Shown here piece after piece: positions 1-9,439 of a stretch of DNA of 64,000 nucleotides. Each line of letters opens with the position of its first letter. The first letter of the stretch is position 1. A program made the position numbers and the translations under genes. A model generated the notes under the pieces. The model had not been told where the DNA came from. It made no database searches and saw only the letters and a list, made by a program, of their open reading frames with translations. Source of the DNA: Pseudomonas sp. JM0905a. Lineage in GTDB: Bacteria > Pseudomonadota > Gammaproteobacteria > Pseudomonadales > Pseudomonadaceae. Location: contig NZ_JACXBU010000002.1 in assembly GCF_014700075.1 (NCBI RefSeq), forward strand, positions 558,001 through 622,000. The letters are read 5' to 3'.

Positions 1-259
1 ATGCTCATATCGACCGCCCCACTCGAGCAGCCCCTACATGAGTTTAGGTCAGCCAGGTAGTCGACAGACGCTGGTGCGGTGGTGATGAACACACGGAGTC
101 AGCTGTTCGCTGGAGGGGAGAAACGCCGCGTGATTGAGAATGCAGGGCGAATGAAAACGATGCCTCGCGCAGCGCCCCCTCAGGCGTACCACAACGCTGT
201 CACACTCTCGGATTTTTCGGCGGAGAAAGTCTTTTAGAATTAAAGACTTGAGAATTGGA
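1..259. other. Left-edge stretch without a recognisable gene
   Basis: No coding frame here has plausible composition or a ribosome-binding site. A weak A/T-rich stem-loop (arms 227-234 and 242-249) lies just 3' of the SRP RNA gene on the minus strand and could help end its transcript, but the stem is GC-poor and the following U run is short. Nothing else was recognised. Confidence 0.5.
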
Positions 260-369
260 GGTGACCCCACCAGCCACACCCCGGCACACGATTTCACCGC
301 TGCGGCTGCTCCCTTCCGGGCCTGACCGGGTTCACGGCTGATCGTTGCGGGGGGACCGGCAGGGCCACC
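260..369 (-). ncRNA. ffs: Signal recognition particle RNA (4.5S/SRP RNA)
   Basis: This is the RNA of the bacterial signal recognition particle. It binds Ffh and targets nascent inner-membrane proteins to FtsY. The minus strand carries the conserved tip of helix 8, GGTCAGGCCCGGAAGGGAGC, around 309-328. The two ends pair: the 5' arm GGTGGCCCT (369-361) with the 3' arm GGGGTCACC (268-260). The inferred length of about 110 nt is normal for the short gammaproteobacterial form. The ends are taken from this pairing and could be off by a few bases. Confidence 0.93.
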
Positions 370-402
370 ATCACGCAGCTCGCCAGATCGGCGAGCCGCG
401 CC

Positions 403-430
403 ATTGTACCGGCTCTTCGTCAACTTACAA
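403..430 (-). promoter_or_regulatory. Sigma-70-type promoter of ffs
   Basis: On the minus strand a -35 box TTGTAA (430-425) and a -10 box TACAAT (408-403) are separated by 16 bp. Initiation about 7 nt further on would give a 5' leader of roughly 26 nt before the mature SRP RNA. E. coli 4.5S RNA is likewise made with a short leader that RNase P removes. Confidence 0.6.
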
Positions 431-465
431 CCGGTAAAACCGTTTTCCTTACAAGCACTTGCGGA

Positions 466-2100
466 TCAGACCCGGAAGCGCCCCACCAGTTGGGCCAGAC
501 CGCTGGACAGCTGGGAAAGGCGCTGACTGGCCTGATTGCTCTGCTCCGAAGTCTGCGCGGCCTCGTTGGAGAGGTCGCGGATGTCGCTGATGTTGCGGGC
601 GATCTCCTCGGTGACGCTGCTCTGCTCTTCGCAGGCGGTGGCGATCTGAGCGGCCATGTCGTTGATCCGCTGCACCGAGTCGCCAGTGTCGGTGAGCGCC
701 TGGTCGACACCCGCCGCGCGTTCCACGCTGTCCTTTGCCTTCAGGCTGCCCGAGCGCATGGCCTTGACCGCCTCCTGCACACCGGCCTGGAGGCGTTCGA
801 TCATCAGTTGGATGTCCTTGGTGGACTCCTGTGTCCGCGCCGCCAGGGCGCGCACCTCATCGGCCACCACGGCGAATCCCCTGCCCTGCTCGCCAGCCCG
901 CGCGGCTTCAATGGCGGCGTTCAGCGCCAGCAGATTGGTCTGGTCGGCGATGCCCTTGATCACCGCCAGCACGGCGCCAATATTGGCGGTTTCCTGTTCC
1001 AGGGTGCCAATGGTGGTGGACGCGCTTTCCACCTCGATCGCCAACTGACGAATGGCAGCGACGGTCGCCCCCACCACCTGGGCGCCCTCGCGGGACTGTT
1101 CTTCGGCGAAACGCGCCGCGTCGGCCGCGTTCTGCGCATTGCGAGCCACCTCATGCACAGCTGCACTCATTTCGGTGGCGGCGGTGCTCACCTGGTCCAC
1201 AGCGGCGTGCTCGCTATTGATCAGGCGATCATTGGCGGCCGCCAGCCCTGCCAGGCTGCGCGCCGAGTCGGCCACTTCCCCAGTCACCCGGCTGACCTCC
1301 CGGATCAGCGGCTGCAATTTGTCGAGAAAGCGGTTGAAGGCATGACTGAGCTTGCCCAGTTCGTCCTTCGACAGTACTTCCAGGCGTACACGCAGGTCCC
1401 CGTCACCGTCGGCGATCTGCTCGATGCGGTCCAGCAGGTTCCGCAACGGGCGGGTCACCAGCGCAGGGAAGCCAATGACCAGAATGAGACACAGGGCCAG
1501 ACCAATGGCAATGGCAAGCCCCTGCTGCCAGACGCGCGTATCCCCGAGGGCAATGGCGCCCTGCCCTTCGGCGTTGGCCGCCAGGTCTTCCAGTTCACCG
1601 AGCTTGTCGATGGCATCGCGCATCTCGCCGAACTGGCGTTCGCTGTCGCCGAAACTGAGGGTGCTGGCAGCTGCCGGGTCCTTGGCTGACAGGTCGACCA
1701 CCCGCTGCGAGGTGGCCTTCCACTGGGCATAACCACGGTCGAACTGGGCCACCAGTTGCTGGGCTTCAGCGCTGGCGTCCATGGCGACGTACTTGTGCAC
1801 ACGGTCGTAGGCTTGTTGCAGGTTTTCCGCATGGTCCGCCTTGAGCGCCTGGACGTGCTCGCCAGCGGCCTCGTCCAGCAGGCTGCGTTCGGCGATGAAC
1901 GCCTGGTAGAGGTCACGGTCGGCATTGAGCAGCAGGCTGATGGCGGGCAGGTAGCGGTTGGTCAGTTGTTTGCTGGAGTCCCCGACCTGGGCAATCCCCT
2001 GCATACCGAGGCTGCCCACCAGCACCATGAGCAACGCCAGCACCAGGATGGGCAAGGTGATCTTCCAGCGAAAACCCAAATCGGCAAAGGCACGTAGCAT
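466..2100 (-). CDS. Methyl-accepting chemotaxis protein
   Basis: A 544-residue transmembrane chemoreceptor that would signal to CheA/CheW. TM1 lies at about 14-34. A mostly helical periplasmic domain (about 35-190, four-helix-bundle type) follows, then TM2 at 192-214, a HAMP domain (about 215-268) and a long cytoplasmic signalling helix. The hairpin tip with the hallmark sequence [20 protein letters not shown] sits near 384-403. The ATG is preceded by AAGGAGA. No C-terminal CheR-binding pentapeptide is visible, since the protein ends QLVGRFRV. The ligand cannot be read from the sequence. It is transcribed toward ffs and shows no operon partner. Confidence 0.93.
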   Translation of the reverse strand: MLRAFADLGFRWKITLPILVLALLMVLVGSLGMQGIAQVGDSSKQLTNRYLPAISLLLNADRDLYQAFIAERSLLDEAAGEHVQALKADHAENLQQAYDRVHKYVAMDASAEAQQLVAQFDRGYAQWKATSQRVVDLSAKDPAAASTLSFGDSERQFGEMRDAIDKLGELEDLAANAEGQGAIALGDTRVWQQGLAIAIGLALCLILVIGFPALVTRPLRNLLDRIEQIADGDGDLRVRLEVLSKDELGKLSHAFNRFLDKLQPLIREVSRVTGEVADSARSLAGLAAANDRLINSEHAAVDQVSTAATEMSAAVHEVARNAQNAADAARFAEEQSREGAQVVGATVAAIRQLAIEVESASTTIGTLEQETANIGAVLAVIKGIADQTNLLALNAAIEAARAGEQGRGFAVVADEVRALAARTQESTKDIQLMIERLQAGVQEAVKAMRSGSLKAKDSVERAAGVDQALTDTGDSVQRINDMAAQIATACEEQSSVTEEIARNISDIRDLSNEAAQTSEQSNQASQRLSQLSSGLAQLVGRFRV

Positions 2101-2441
2101 GGTGGCTCTCCTTAGCGCTAGGCATCACAAAGCCAAGCGTAGTCGTTCAAGGGACATCAGGCCTTACATGGATGCGGCGGCCGTTGGCATCTGTAGACGC
2201 CGGGCTTCGCCACCGGGTGACGTCCTGGCGTCGGCTGCCCGAGCCGACGACAGGTTGCGTCAAATCGACGCAAAACCCGGCCGCCTACCCAGGTTCGCCA
2301 CAGCTTTTGTGCTAGCTTCCCCAACCGGTTGCGGCCCGCTGCTACAACTTCCGTCGCACTTCCAGACGCGCCGCGTGTCTCATCAGGGCCGGCGCGCCCG
2401 GCCAGGCCACAAGCCAGACATTCATTAAATGGAGCAACACC
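2101..2441. other. Divergent intergenic region between the chemoreceptor and HU genes
   Basis: This 341-bp stretch should hold the promoters of both flanking genes. A possible extended -10 (TGTGCTAGCTT, about 2307-2317) faces the HU gene, but no convincing -35 accompanies it. No coding or RNA structure was recognised. Confidence 0.4.
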
Positions 2442-2723
2442 ATGGCACTCACCAAAGACCAGCTGATCTCTGACATCGCAGAAGCCACCGACACCACCAA
2501 GGCCGCCGTGCGCGCCGTGCTCGAGCAGCTCAGCGAAATCGTCAGCGACTCCCTGGAGAACAGTGATGAGATCACCCTGCCGGGCATCGGCAAGCTGAAG
2601 GTCGGCGATCGTCCCGCCCGTACCGGCCGCAACCCGCAGACCGGCAAGGCCATCGAGATCGCCGCGAAGAAAGTGGTCAAGTTCGTTCCGGCCAAGGCCC
2701 TGACCGACGCGGTCAACAAGTAA
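2442..2723 (+). CDS. HU-family DNA-binding protein
   Basis: A 93-residue nucleoid protein of the HU/IHF family, which binds and bends DNA as a dimer. The N-terminal helices (residues 3-40) and the beta arms with the RNPQTG motif at 63-68 are intact, and the length is typical. The arm carries the proline of RNP that intercalates at DNA kinks in this family. A GGAG lies 11 bp upstream of the ATG, and a strong terminator follows immediately. It looks monocistronic. Genomes of this genus usually hold several HU paralogues, so no specific symbol is given. Confidence 0.95.
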   Translation: MALTKDQLISDIAEATDTTKAAVRAVLEQLSEIVSDSLENSDEITLPGIGKLKVGDRPARTGRNPQTGKAIEIAAKKVVKFVPAKALTDAVNK

Positions 2724-2726
2724 TGC

Positions 2727-2757
2727 AAAAGGGGCAGGCCCAAGGCCTGCCCCTTTT
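2727..2757. terminator. Bidirectional rho-independent terminator
   Basis: A perfect 13-bp inverted repeat (AAAAGGGGCAGGC, 2727-2739, with its complement at 2745-2757) has a 5-nt loop. A runs on one side and T runs on the other let it work in both directions. It ends the HU transcript on the plus strand and the tad operon, which stops at 2771, on the minus strand. Confidence 0.9.
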
Positions 2758-2770
2758 CCATCCTCCCGAT

Positions 2771-3817
2771 CTACGGCAATGCGACCGGGCGTACCTCCGC
2801 TCCCGGAATCACTGCCACCGGTTCCCCCACCGAAGTGGTGCCTCCCACCCCGCGCAGGCGGCGAATCTGCTGGACCCGATTGAGGTTGTCCCAGGCCGTT
2901 TCGTAGTGCGCCGGTGACTGGTCGATGGCGCTGCGGAAGAACTGCTCTGCCTCATCCAGCTTGCCTTCCACCAGACAGATGTAACCGACGTCATTGCTCG
3001 CCTCGGCAGGCTTCTCCACCTGCTCGAACGCCGAGATCGCTTCCTCGTAACGCCCCATCCGCGCCAGCAGCAGACCGTAGTTGCGCCACAGCGGGTGGTA
3101 GGCGGGATCGAAGCTGATGCCCTGCTTGTATGTGCGCTCGGCCTGATCCCAGTTACCGGCCAGATAATAGGAATAGCCGAGGCTGTTCTGCACCAGCGTC
3201 GAGCGGGGGTCGATCTTCATCGCAAGCAGGTAGTAGGCCTGGGAGATGGGGAAGTTTTCCTTCAGGTCCCCAAGCACGCCCAGCCCGTTGTAGACCCGCA
3301 CGGGGGACTTGCTGTCCACCTTCAGCCTGGCCACGTCACCCAGCACCACCTTTGGGGTACCTCCCAGCCGGCGCTGATCTTCGCCAATGGCCTGGAGCAG
3401 GAATTCCTCTGCCTTGTCGTGGCGGCGGATACCAAGGTTGAGCAGTCCCATCTCGGCCAGCGCGTCGATATTGTTCGGGTCGTTACCCAGCACATCGGTG
3501 AACGCCATTTCGGCCAACTGGTTATTGCCCCGTTCCCGGTGGATGCGCCCCACCCAAACCAGGGCGTCATAGCGTTCGGGGTCGAGTTCGATGGCGCGCA
3601 AGTACTGGTAAAGCGCCTGGTCCGTATCGCCAGCGTGGTAGGACTGGGTCGCCATTTGCATGGCCAGTTCAGGAGAGTCGATCTGGCTTTGCACCTGATA
3701 GAGCACGGAATTGTCGCCCCGGTAGACGGACTGGAAACCACCAGCCTTTTCAGGCCCCATGTTCTGGCATCCCGACAGCACGGCCATCATGGCCAACAGC
3801 AGACTGGTTCTGTTCAT
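2771..3817 (-). CDS. tadD: TadD-like TPR lipoprotein of the Tad/Flp pilus
   Basis: A 348-residue tetratricopeptide protein. In Tad systems TadD is an outer-membrane-linked lipoprotein needed for secretin assembly. I chose the ATG at 3817 because the protein then begins with a lipoprotein signal peptide and the lipobox L-S-G-C (Cys17), and because it falls 1 bp after the tadC stop. TPR-like helix pairs run from about residue 48 to 310, for example A-x-x-L-x-Y-L-R-A-I-E-L-D-P near 72-85. It is the last gene of the pilus operon. Confidence 0.85.
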   Translation of the reverse strand: MNRTSLLLAMMAVLSGCQNMGPEKAGGFQSVYRGDNSVLYQVQSQIDSPELAMQMATQSYHAGDTDQALYQYLRAIELDPERYDALVWVGRIHRERGNNQLAEMAFTDVLGNDPNNIDALAEMGLLNLGIRRHDKAEEFLLQAIGEDQRRLGGTPKVVLGDVARLKVDSKSPVRVYNGLGVLGDLKENFPISQAYYLLAMKIDPRSTLVQNSLGYSYYLAGNWDQAERTYKQGISFDPAYHPLWRNYGLLLARMGRYEEAISAFEQVEKPAEASNDVGYICLVEGKLDEAEQFFRSAIDQSPAHYETAWDNLNRVQQIRRLRGVGGTTSVGEPVAVIPGAEVRPVALP

Positions 3818-3818
3818 G

Positions 3819-4787
3819 TCACATCTTCCCGAAGGCTTTGAACACCCCAATGATTGCGGGGCCGATGGCCACCAGGAAAAAGCTTGGCCATAGGCAAAAG
3901 ATTAGCGGGAACACCAGTTTGGTCCCGATCTTCGCGGCCCGCTCCTCGGCTGCCTGGCTACGCCGGTCGCGAAACTCCTCGGCATAGATGCGCAGGGTAT
4001 CCGCCACGCTGGTACCGAAGCGGATGCTCTGCGAAAGCAGGCTCACCAGTCCGCGCAAATCCTCCAGCCCGGTACGGTCGGCCAAGTGTTTCAGGGCCTG
4101 GGCGCTGGGGATGCCCGCACGCACCTCGGCATTCACGAGGGCGAGTTCCTCTGCCAATTCCGACTGGCTCACCGCCATCTCGTCAGCCACTCGCTCTATC
4201 GCCTGGGGCAGCGCCAGCCCCGACTCCACACACACCACCATCAAGTCCAGGGCGTCAGGAAAGGCTGCACGCAGACGGCCAATCCGCGCCTCCTTGCGCC
4301 GCTCCACCACGATCGCCGGAGCCAGCCAACCCACGCCCGCGGCCCCACCGCCGATCAACAGCACCAGGGCAATCGATAGTTTGGGCAGCATGGGCAGCGC
4401 CAGCAGGGACAGGGCAAGCATCAACAATGGCAGGAGCAAACGCACAGCCCAATAGACCTGCACCGCCGAAGCAGCACGGTAGCCGGCGTGGATCAGGGTC
4501 TGGCGGGTCGCCGACGTCTTGCGCTCCTCACCCGAGCCCATGTGTCGCCCTACCTGCTCCAGCAACAAGTGCAGGTTGTTCACCGGGCGCTGACTCGCGG
4601 TCAGGCTTTCATGCCCACGCTTGATCATCGCCAAGCGCCGCTGCACCGGGCTCTGCAAGCCCATGATCACTATGCCGAAGGTGACGACCGCCAGCACCGA
4701 ACTCAAGGCGACCGCCGCCAGGAACACCAGGCGCGCCAGCTCCGGGTTGCCCACCGCACCGCTGATCAATCCGAGCAGGTAGTCCAT
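3819..4787 (-). CDS. tadC: TadC-like inner-membrane platform protein (T2SS GspF family)
   Basis: A 322-residue integral membrane protein of the GspF/TadC family, which with TadB forms the inner-membrane platform under the TadA motor. Hydrophobic segments lie near residues 18-42, 110-150 (a pair) and 290-318. The cytoplasmic F domain carries the typical stretch D-A-L-D-L-M-V-V-C-V-E-S-G-L-A-L near 180-195. It lies 28 bp after tadB and 1 bp before tadD. Confidence 0.9.
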   Translation of the reverse strand: MDYLLGLISGAVGNPELARLVFLAAVALSSVLAVVTFGIVIMGLQSPVQRRLAMIKRGHESLTASQRPVNNLHLLLEQVGRHMGSGEERKTSATRQTLIHAGYRAASAVQVYWAVRLLLPLLMLALSLLALPMLPKLSIALVLLIGGGAAGVGWLAPAIVVERRKEARIGRLRAAFPDALDLMVVCVESGLALPQAIERVADEMAVSQSELAEELALVNAEVRAGIPSAQALKHLADRTGLEDLRGLVSLLSQSIRFGTSVADTLRIYAEEFRDRRSQAAEERAAKIGTKLVFPLIFCLWPSFFLVAIGPAIIGVFKAFGKM

Positions 4788-4815
4788 GGAATGTGCCTCC
4801 CCTTCGACTGCGTCA

Positions 4816-5802
4816 TCAGACCTGGATCCGGATGATCCGGCGGATCCAGAAAATGCCCAGGATCATGGCCACGAAGGCGGCCATGACCATCTTCTGCCCC
4901 AGCGGATCGTTGATCAGCACGGGCATGTACTGCGGGGTGGTAAACATGATTCCCGCGCACAAGGCGAAGGGCACCGACACCAGCACCCAGGCCGAAACGC
5001 GCCCCTCCGCCGACAGCGTCCTGACCTTGCGCTGGAAGCGGAAGCGCCCGCGAATCAGGCGGCTCAGGCGCTCCAGGACCTCGGTCAGGTTGCCCCCGGA
5101 CTCCCGCTGGATCAGCACCGATGTCACCAGCATCATCACCGTCATGCTCGGCATGCGCTCCAGCAGGCCGAGCATGGCCCGGCGCACATCGTTGCCGTAG
5201 TTGATGTCGGCGAACGTCAGGCCGAATTCGACAGCCACCGGCCCGGTGTGCTCCTCGGCCACCAGCCGCAGGGTCTCGTTGAAGGGGTGGCCGGCACGCA
5301 GCGCACGGCACATCGCGTCCAGCGCGTCGGGCAGGCCCTCCTCGAAAGCGGCGAAACGGGCGTTGCGGTCCCGGGCGACCTTCATCAGCGGCACGCAGAA
5401 CACCACACAGCCCAGGATCAGCGCCGCCCACCAGATCTTGAACATCAGCCAGACGCCACCGCCGGTCACTATCGCAAGGATCAGGCACAGCAACACCACC
5501 CGGTAGGCCAGGTAGTCATGGCCCGCCTGCTCGATGGTCTGCGCCAGGCGTTCCATCAGCGGCAGTTGTTCCAACCTGGCCTCCATGGGCGAGAGGCGCT
5601 TGAGGTACTTCTGCCGCAGCACCGTCTGCATGTTCGGCAGGTTGCTGGCGTGCTCGAGCACATCCAGGCGCGCGCGGATGCGTCGACGCACCTTGCCGGC
5701 CTCGCCGAACACCGGCACCACGAGGACCTGGCTGAGCAGGAAGACCGCAACGAAAACCATCCCGAGAAAAGCCAGGATGAACTCGGCAGGAATCTTGTCC
5801 AT
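4816..5802 (-). CDS. tadB: TadB-like inner-membrane platform protein (T2SS GspF family)
   Basis: A 328-residue GspF-family membrane protein, partner of TadC in the pilus platform. It has an N-terminal hydrophobic segment (about 7-29), a paired segment (about 95-135) and C-terminal segments (about 270-322). The F domain contains E-G-L-P-D-A-L-D-A-M-C-R-A-L-R-A-G-H-P-F near 178-197, a family signature. It starts 4 bp after the tadA stop, which suggests translational coupling. Confidence 0.9.
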   Translation of the reverse strand: MDKIPAEFILAFLGMVFVAVFLLSQVLVVPVFGEAGKVRRRIRARLDVLEHASNLPNMQTVLRQKYLKRLSPMEARLEQLPLMERLAQTIEQAGHDYLAYRVVLLCLILAIVTGGGVWLMFKIWWAALILGCVVFCVPLMKVARDRNARFAAFEEGLPDALDAMCRALRAGHPFNETLRLVAEEHTGPVAVEFGLTFADINYGNDVRRAMLGLLERMPSMTVMMLVTSVLIQRESGGNLTEVLERLSRLIRGRFRFQRKVRTLSAEGRVSAWVLVSVPFALCAGIMFTTPQYMPVLINDPLGQKMVMAAFVAMILGIFWIRRIIRIQV

Positions 5803-5806
5803 GGCG

Positions 5807-7237
5807 CTAACCCTCCATCCAGTCGGGGCGGAACAGGTTCAGCGGCAGCTCGATACCACGCTTGGCCAGTACATCGCGGAAGTGCGGGACCATGCCGCTG
5901 GGACGGAAGTCGCCGAGGACCTCGCCATGCTCGCCGAGGCCCCGACGATCGAAACCGAAGATCTCGGTCATGGTGATGATCTCGCCCTCCATGCCGTTGA
6001 TCTCCTGCACGCTGACCAACCGGCGCTTGCCATCCTCCTGGCGCTCCAACTGGATGACGACGTCGATGGCCGAAGCGATCTGCTGGCGCAGGGCCTTGAT
6101 CGGAAAGGTGGCGCCGGTCATGGACACCATGTTCTCAATGCGGCCCAGGGCATCACGCGCGGTGTTGGCGTGGATGGTGGTCAGCGAGCCGTCGTGGCCG
6201 GTATTCATCGCCGTCAGCATGTCCAGCGCCTCGGCGCCGCGGACTTCGCCGATGACGATGCGGTCCGGACGCATGCGCAGGCTGTTGCGTACCAGCTCGC
6301 GCTGGTTGACCTCGCCGCGTCCTTCGATGTTCGCGGGCCGGGTTTCCAGCCGCACCACATGGGGTTGCTGCAGTTGCAGCTCGGCCGAGTCTTCGATGGT
6401 GACGATGCGTTCGTTGTGCGGAATGAAGCTGGACAGCACATTAAGCATGGTGGTCTTGCCGGTGCCGGTGCCACCCGACACCAGCACGTTCAGGCGGCCC
6501 CGGACTATCGCCTTGAGCACCAGGGCGATCGCTGGGGTCAGGGTGCCCATCTGGACCAGGCTCTCGGTGCTCAGCAGGTCAACGGCGAAGCGACGAATCG
6601 ACAGGCTTGGCCCATCGATGGCCAGCGGCGGAATGATCGCATTGACCCGCGAGCCGTCTTTCAGGCGAGCGTCCACCAGGGGCGAGGATTCGTCGATGCG
6701 CCGGCCCAGGCTGGACACGATACGGTCGATGATGTTCAGCAAGTGCTGGTCATCGCGGAAGCGCACGTCGGTACGCTGCAACTTGCCGTGACGCTCGACG
6801 TACACCGAGCCGTGGCCGTTGACCAGGATGTCGGACACGCTGTGGTCGGCCAGCAGCGGCTCCAGCGGGCCGAGCCCGAGAACCTCGTCCTGGATCTGTT
6901 TGATGATCAGCTGGCGGCAGCCGGAGCTCACCGGTGCCTGGTGTTCATCCAGCAGGCGCAGGCAGATCTCGCGGATCTGCCGTGCGGCTTCGGCCGGTTC
7001 CAGGGCATCCAGCAGGGACAGGTCCATGACCTTGAGCAACTGCTGGTAAGTGCGCTCGCGCCATTCGGCCTCCACTGCGCTCAAGTGAGTGCGGGTCTCG
7101 TAGAGCTGGTCCGGCGCACAGACCTCCCAGGCCATCAGACCCGTCGCCTGTTCGCCCTCCCCCTCCTCCTGTGGCTGGTCGGCACCGGCCTTCCTGGCTG
7201 CAGGTTGGCGCAGCCGATTGCGGAATTCGCTGAACAT
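5807..7237 (-). CDS. tadA: TadA/CpaF secretion ATPase
   Basis: A 476-residue GspE/VirB11-family ATPase, the motor for Flp pilus extension. The Walker A motif GGTGTGKT is at 255-262, the Walker B-like R-I-V-I-G-E-V-R-G at 326-334 and the His box [13 protein letters not shown] at 347-359. The N-terminal ~120 residues are the usual CpaF-type extension. TadA of this clade powers both assembly and retraction, and no separate retraction ATPase is present here. It starts 3 bp after the tadZ stop. Confidence 0.95.
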   Translation of the reverse strand: MFSEFRNRLRQPAARKAGADQPQEEGEGEQATGLMAWEVCAPDQLYETRTHLSAVEAEWRERTYQQLLKVMDLSLLDALEPAEAARQIREICLRLLDEHQAPVSSGCRQLIIKQIQDEVLGLGPLEPLLADHSVSDILVNGHGSVYVERHGKLQRTDVRFRDDQHLLNIIDRIVSSLGRRIDESSPLVDARLKDGSRVNAIIPPLAIDGPSLSIRRFAVDLLSTESLVQMGTLTPAIALVLKAIVRGRLNVLVSGGTGTGKTTMLNVLSSFIPHNERIVTIEDSAELQLQQPHVVRLETRPANIEGRGEVNQRELVRNSLRMRPDRIVIGEVRGAEALDMLTAMNTGHDGSLTTIHANTARDALGRIENMVSMTGATFPIKALRQQIASAIDVVIQLERQEDGKRRLVSVQEINGMEGEIITMTEIFGFDRRGLGEHGEVLGDFRPSGMVPHFRDVLAKRGIELPLNLFRPDWMEG

Positions 7238-7240
7238 GGT

Positions 7241-8458
7241 CTACCCCCTGAACAATCGGCCGAAGGTCCGTTTCAACAAGCCCTGGCTGGCGCTCTCCGC
7301 GCCGACCAGGTCTTCAGTCAATGCCCGCAGCGCCAGGGTCACCGGTGCCCTTGGCGAATGCTGGGCCAATGGCACCCCGGTGTTCTGGCTTTCGCTGACC
7401 ACCGCGTAGTCGTTGGGCAGCTTCTGCACATCCGAACAACGCAAGGCCTCGGCGATGTCCTTGAGGGTCACCGGTGAAGCCTTGTTGTAGCGGTTGACCA
7501 CCACCTGCAGGCGATTGCCCTGGATGCCCAGGTCGTCTCGCAGAATGCGTACCAGGCGAGTGGCATCCTTGAGGTGACTGAGGCTCTGTTGCACCACGAT
7601 CACCACACGATCGGCCTGTTCGAGGGTCACGCCAGTGAGGTGGTCGATCTGCCGGGGCAGGTCCACCACCACCCAGTCATAGGTGCTGCGGGAAAGACGC
7701 AGCAGCACTTCCAGCTGTTCCAGACGCACGTCCTGGGTCAGGCAGAGTTCATCGGATCGACCGCCGAGCACATGCAATGTCGGACTGAAATGGCTGCAGA
7801 AACCGCGCAGTGCCATGCCATCCAGTTCCTCCACCTGCTGCAGCACGTCCAGATGACTGTGGCCGGGATGTATGTCCAGGTAGTGGGCGGCGCTGCCGAA
7901 CTGCAGGTCCAGGTCCATCAGCAGGGTGCCGGCGCCTCGGCTGCTGAGCTGGTGCGCCAGGTTGCAGGCCAACAGCGTGGCACCGGAGCCGCCCTTGGCG
8001 TTGATCACCGCCACCACCTGGCCGCCACCAGGGGAACCCGCGCGGGACTCCTGCACCAGGCGTCCCAGTGCTGCGCGCAGATCGTCCTCGGTGACTGGCT
8101 CGGGGAGGAAGTCACGGGCGCCGGCCTGCATCGCCAGGCGAATGCCCTCACGCTCCTCCAGCGGGCCGCAGATCAGCAACGGCGGACGCTCGTGGACCGG
8201 CCGCTGCAGCAATGCCGCCAACTCTTCGCGCCACAGGTGGCTGACCCGCAACAACAGCAGATCGGGTTTCTGCTCCAGGCCGTAGAGAGGGTCGGTGTGA
8301 CCATTGGTGACCAGCCGGGTACTGACGACCAGCCCTGAAAGGCGCTGGCAGTAGCCCTGCAGGTGGCGCAGCGCCGCAGCGTCACGGCTGCTGATGAGCA
8401 AGCGCTGGCCGGATGTTCCAGCGGCCTGGACGGGTACGGTTTCTCTGGTCTTCAGCAT
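7241..8458 (-). CDS. tadZ: TadZ/CpaE-like pilus localisation ATPase (MinD/ParA family)
   Basis: A 405-residue protein with an N-terminal receiver-like domain (about 18-135, no obvious phosphoacceptor) and a MinD/ParA ATPase domain (about 146-400). Such proteins place the pilus machine in the cell. The deviant Walker A reads KGGSGAT at 155-161, so the usual second lysine is an alanine. That substitution is common in CpaE/TadZ proteins and suggests altered or lost hydrolysis. The chosen ATG overlaps the end of the upstream pseudopilin gene by 7 bp. Confidence 0.88.
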   Translation of the reverse strand: MLKTRETVPVQAAGTSGQRLLISSRDAAALRHLQGYCQRLSGLVVSTRLVTNGHTDPLYGLEQKPDLLLLRVSHLWREELAALLQRPVHERPPLLICGPLEEREGIRLAMQAGARDFLPEPVTEDDLRAALGRLVQESRAGSPGGGQVVAVINAKGGSGATLLACNLAHQLSSRGAGTLLMDLDLQFGSAAHYLDIHPGHSHLDVLQQVEELDGMALRGFCSHFSPTLHVLGGRSDELCLTQDVRLEQLEVLLRLSRSTYDWVVVDLPRQIDHLTGVTLEQADRVVIVVQQSLSHLKDATRLVRILRDDLGIQGNRLQVVVNRYNKASPVTLKDIAEALRCSDVQKLPNDYAVVSESQNTGVPLAQHSPRAPVTLALRALTEDLVGAESASQGLLKRTFGRLFRG

Positions 8459-8955
8459 GGCGTGATCCCCGGAGCGACGCCGACCTCGGCATGTCGGCCA
8501 AGGCTTTCGCGCGGCATGGTCGACCTGAACACCGGGAGCGTGATGCTGCCGCCGAAGCCGGGGATCAGGAAATTGAAGGTGAAGTTCTGCAGGCGCAGTT
8601 CGACGTAGCGAATGGCGCGGAACCCATTGACGCTGGAGGTATCGGTGGGGCTGGCAACCGTGGCGCCGCCCTCGTCCAGGTACACCAGGCTCAGGTCGGC
8701 CGTATCGAGTTGGTTGATCAGGCTGCTTGCGCCGCTGTCGGTAGCTGCATTGAAGATGGCACGGCGCAGGACCACCGGGTCGCTGATATCGCATACCGAG
8801 GCCAGGCGCGCACCACGACGCACCGTTTCGTTCAGGGCGTTGATGGTGAAGAACAGCCGCCCCATCTCCAACATGCCGAACAGAACAACGAAGAGCAGCA
8901 GCCCGGTGATGGCGAACTCCACCGTGTAGGCCCCGCGCATCCGTCTGGCTTTCAT
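8452..8955 (-). CDS. tadE: TadE-like pseudopilin
   Basis: A 167-residue minor pseudopilin. After a short basic leader comes a type IV prepilin site, Gly8 then A-Y-T-V-E-F with Glu at +5, and a hydrophobic helix (about 14-34), so it should be processed by the prepilin peptidase of this locus. The C-terminal part is predicted periplasmic. Its ATG overlaps the stop of the preceding pseudopilin gene by one base (TGATG), and its 3' end overlaps tadZ by 7 bp. The tadE/tadF names could be swapped, since both copies have the same architecture. Confidence 0.85.
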   Translation of the reverse strand: MKARRMRGAYTVEFAITGLLLFVVLFGMLEMGRLFFTINALNETVRRGARLASVCDISDPVVLRRAIFNAATDSGASSLINQLDTADLSLVYLDEGGATVASPTDTSSVNGFRAIRYVELRLQNFTFNFLIPGFGGSITLPVFRSTMPRESLGRHAEVGVAPGITPC

Positions 8956-9431
8956 CACAGCGCCCTCATCACGGTGGTGGCCACCAGCGGGAAATCCAGC
9001 CGCATCGAGCTTCCGACCAGAGCCGGCAGGCCGCTGCCGAACAGGGGCTGGAAGGTGTAGCTGATGCTCACCTGCACGTGGTCCGTGGTGCCGGCCACGG
9101 TGGAAACCTGCACATTGGCCGTGCTCAATCCAGACACAACGGGTTGCATGCCCAGACGCACCACAGGCGAGCCATAGACCGCCAGGTTCTGGGTTTCCGT
9201 CCTCAGCGTGGCACTGACCTCGACCCGTCCCTGCGTACGATCGAAGGCCTTGCCGGCGACGTAGCGCACCGCGTCGCGATTGGCCTGCAACAGGCTGTTG
9301 TACTGCAGCAGCATGCGTCCGATCTCGCTCACGGTCAGCAGCAACAGCACCAGCAACGGCAGGGCCAGGGCGAACTCCACCATGGCCAACCCCCGCTGCC
9401 CGCGCCTGCTTGTGCATGGAATACGTCGCAT
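8955..9431 (-). CDS. tadF: TadE/TadF-like pseudopilin
   Basis: A 158-residue pseudopilin with a prepilin site at Gly14 followed by L-A-M-V-E-F (Glu at +5) and a hydrophobic helix (about 20-40). The ATG at 9431 is chosen because AGGAGG stands 5 bp upstream and the leader length is right. A longer upstream reading would give a non-pilin-like N-terminus. It forms a translationally coupled pair with the next pseudopilin gene. Confidence 0.85.
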   Translation of the reverse strand: MRRIPCTSRRGQRGLAMVEFALALPLLVLLLLTVSEIGRMLLQYNSLLQANRDAVRYVAGKAFDRTQGRVEVSATLRTETQNLAVYGSPVVRLGMQPVVSGLSTANVQVSTVAGTTDHVQVSISYTFQPLFGSGLPALVGSSMRLDFPLVATTVMRAL

Positions 9432-9439
9432 GGCGCCTC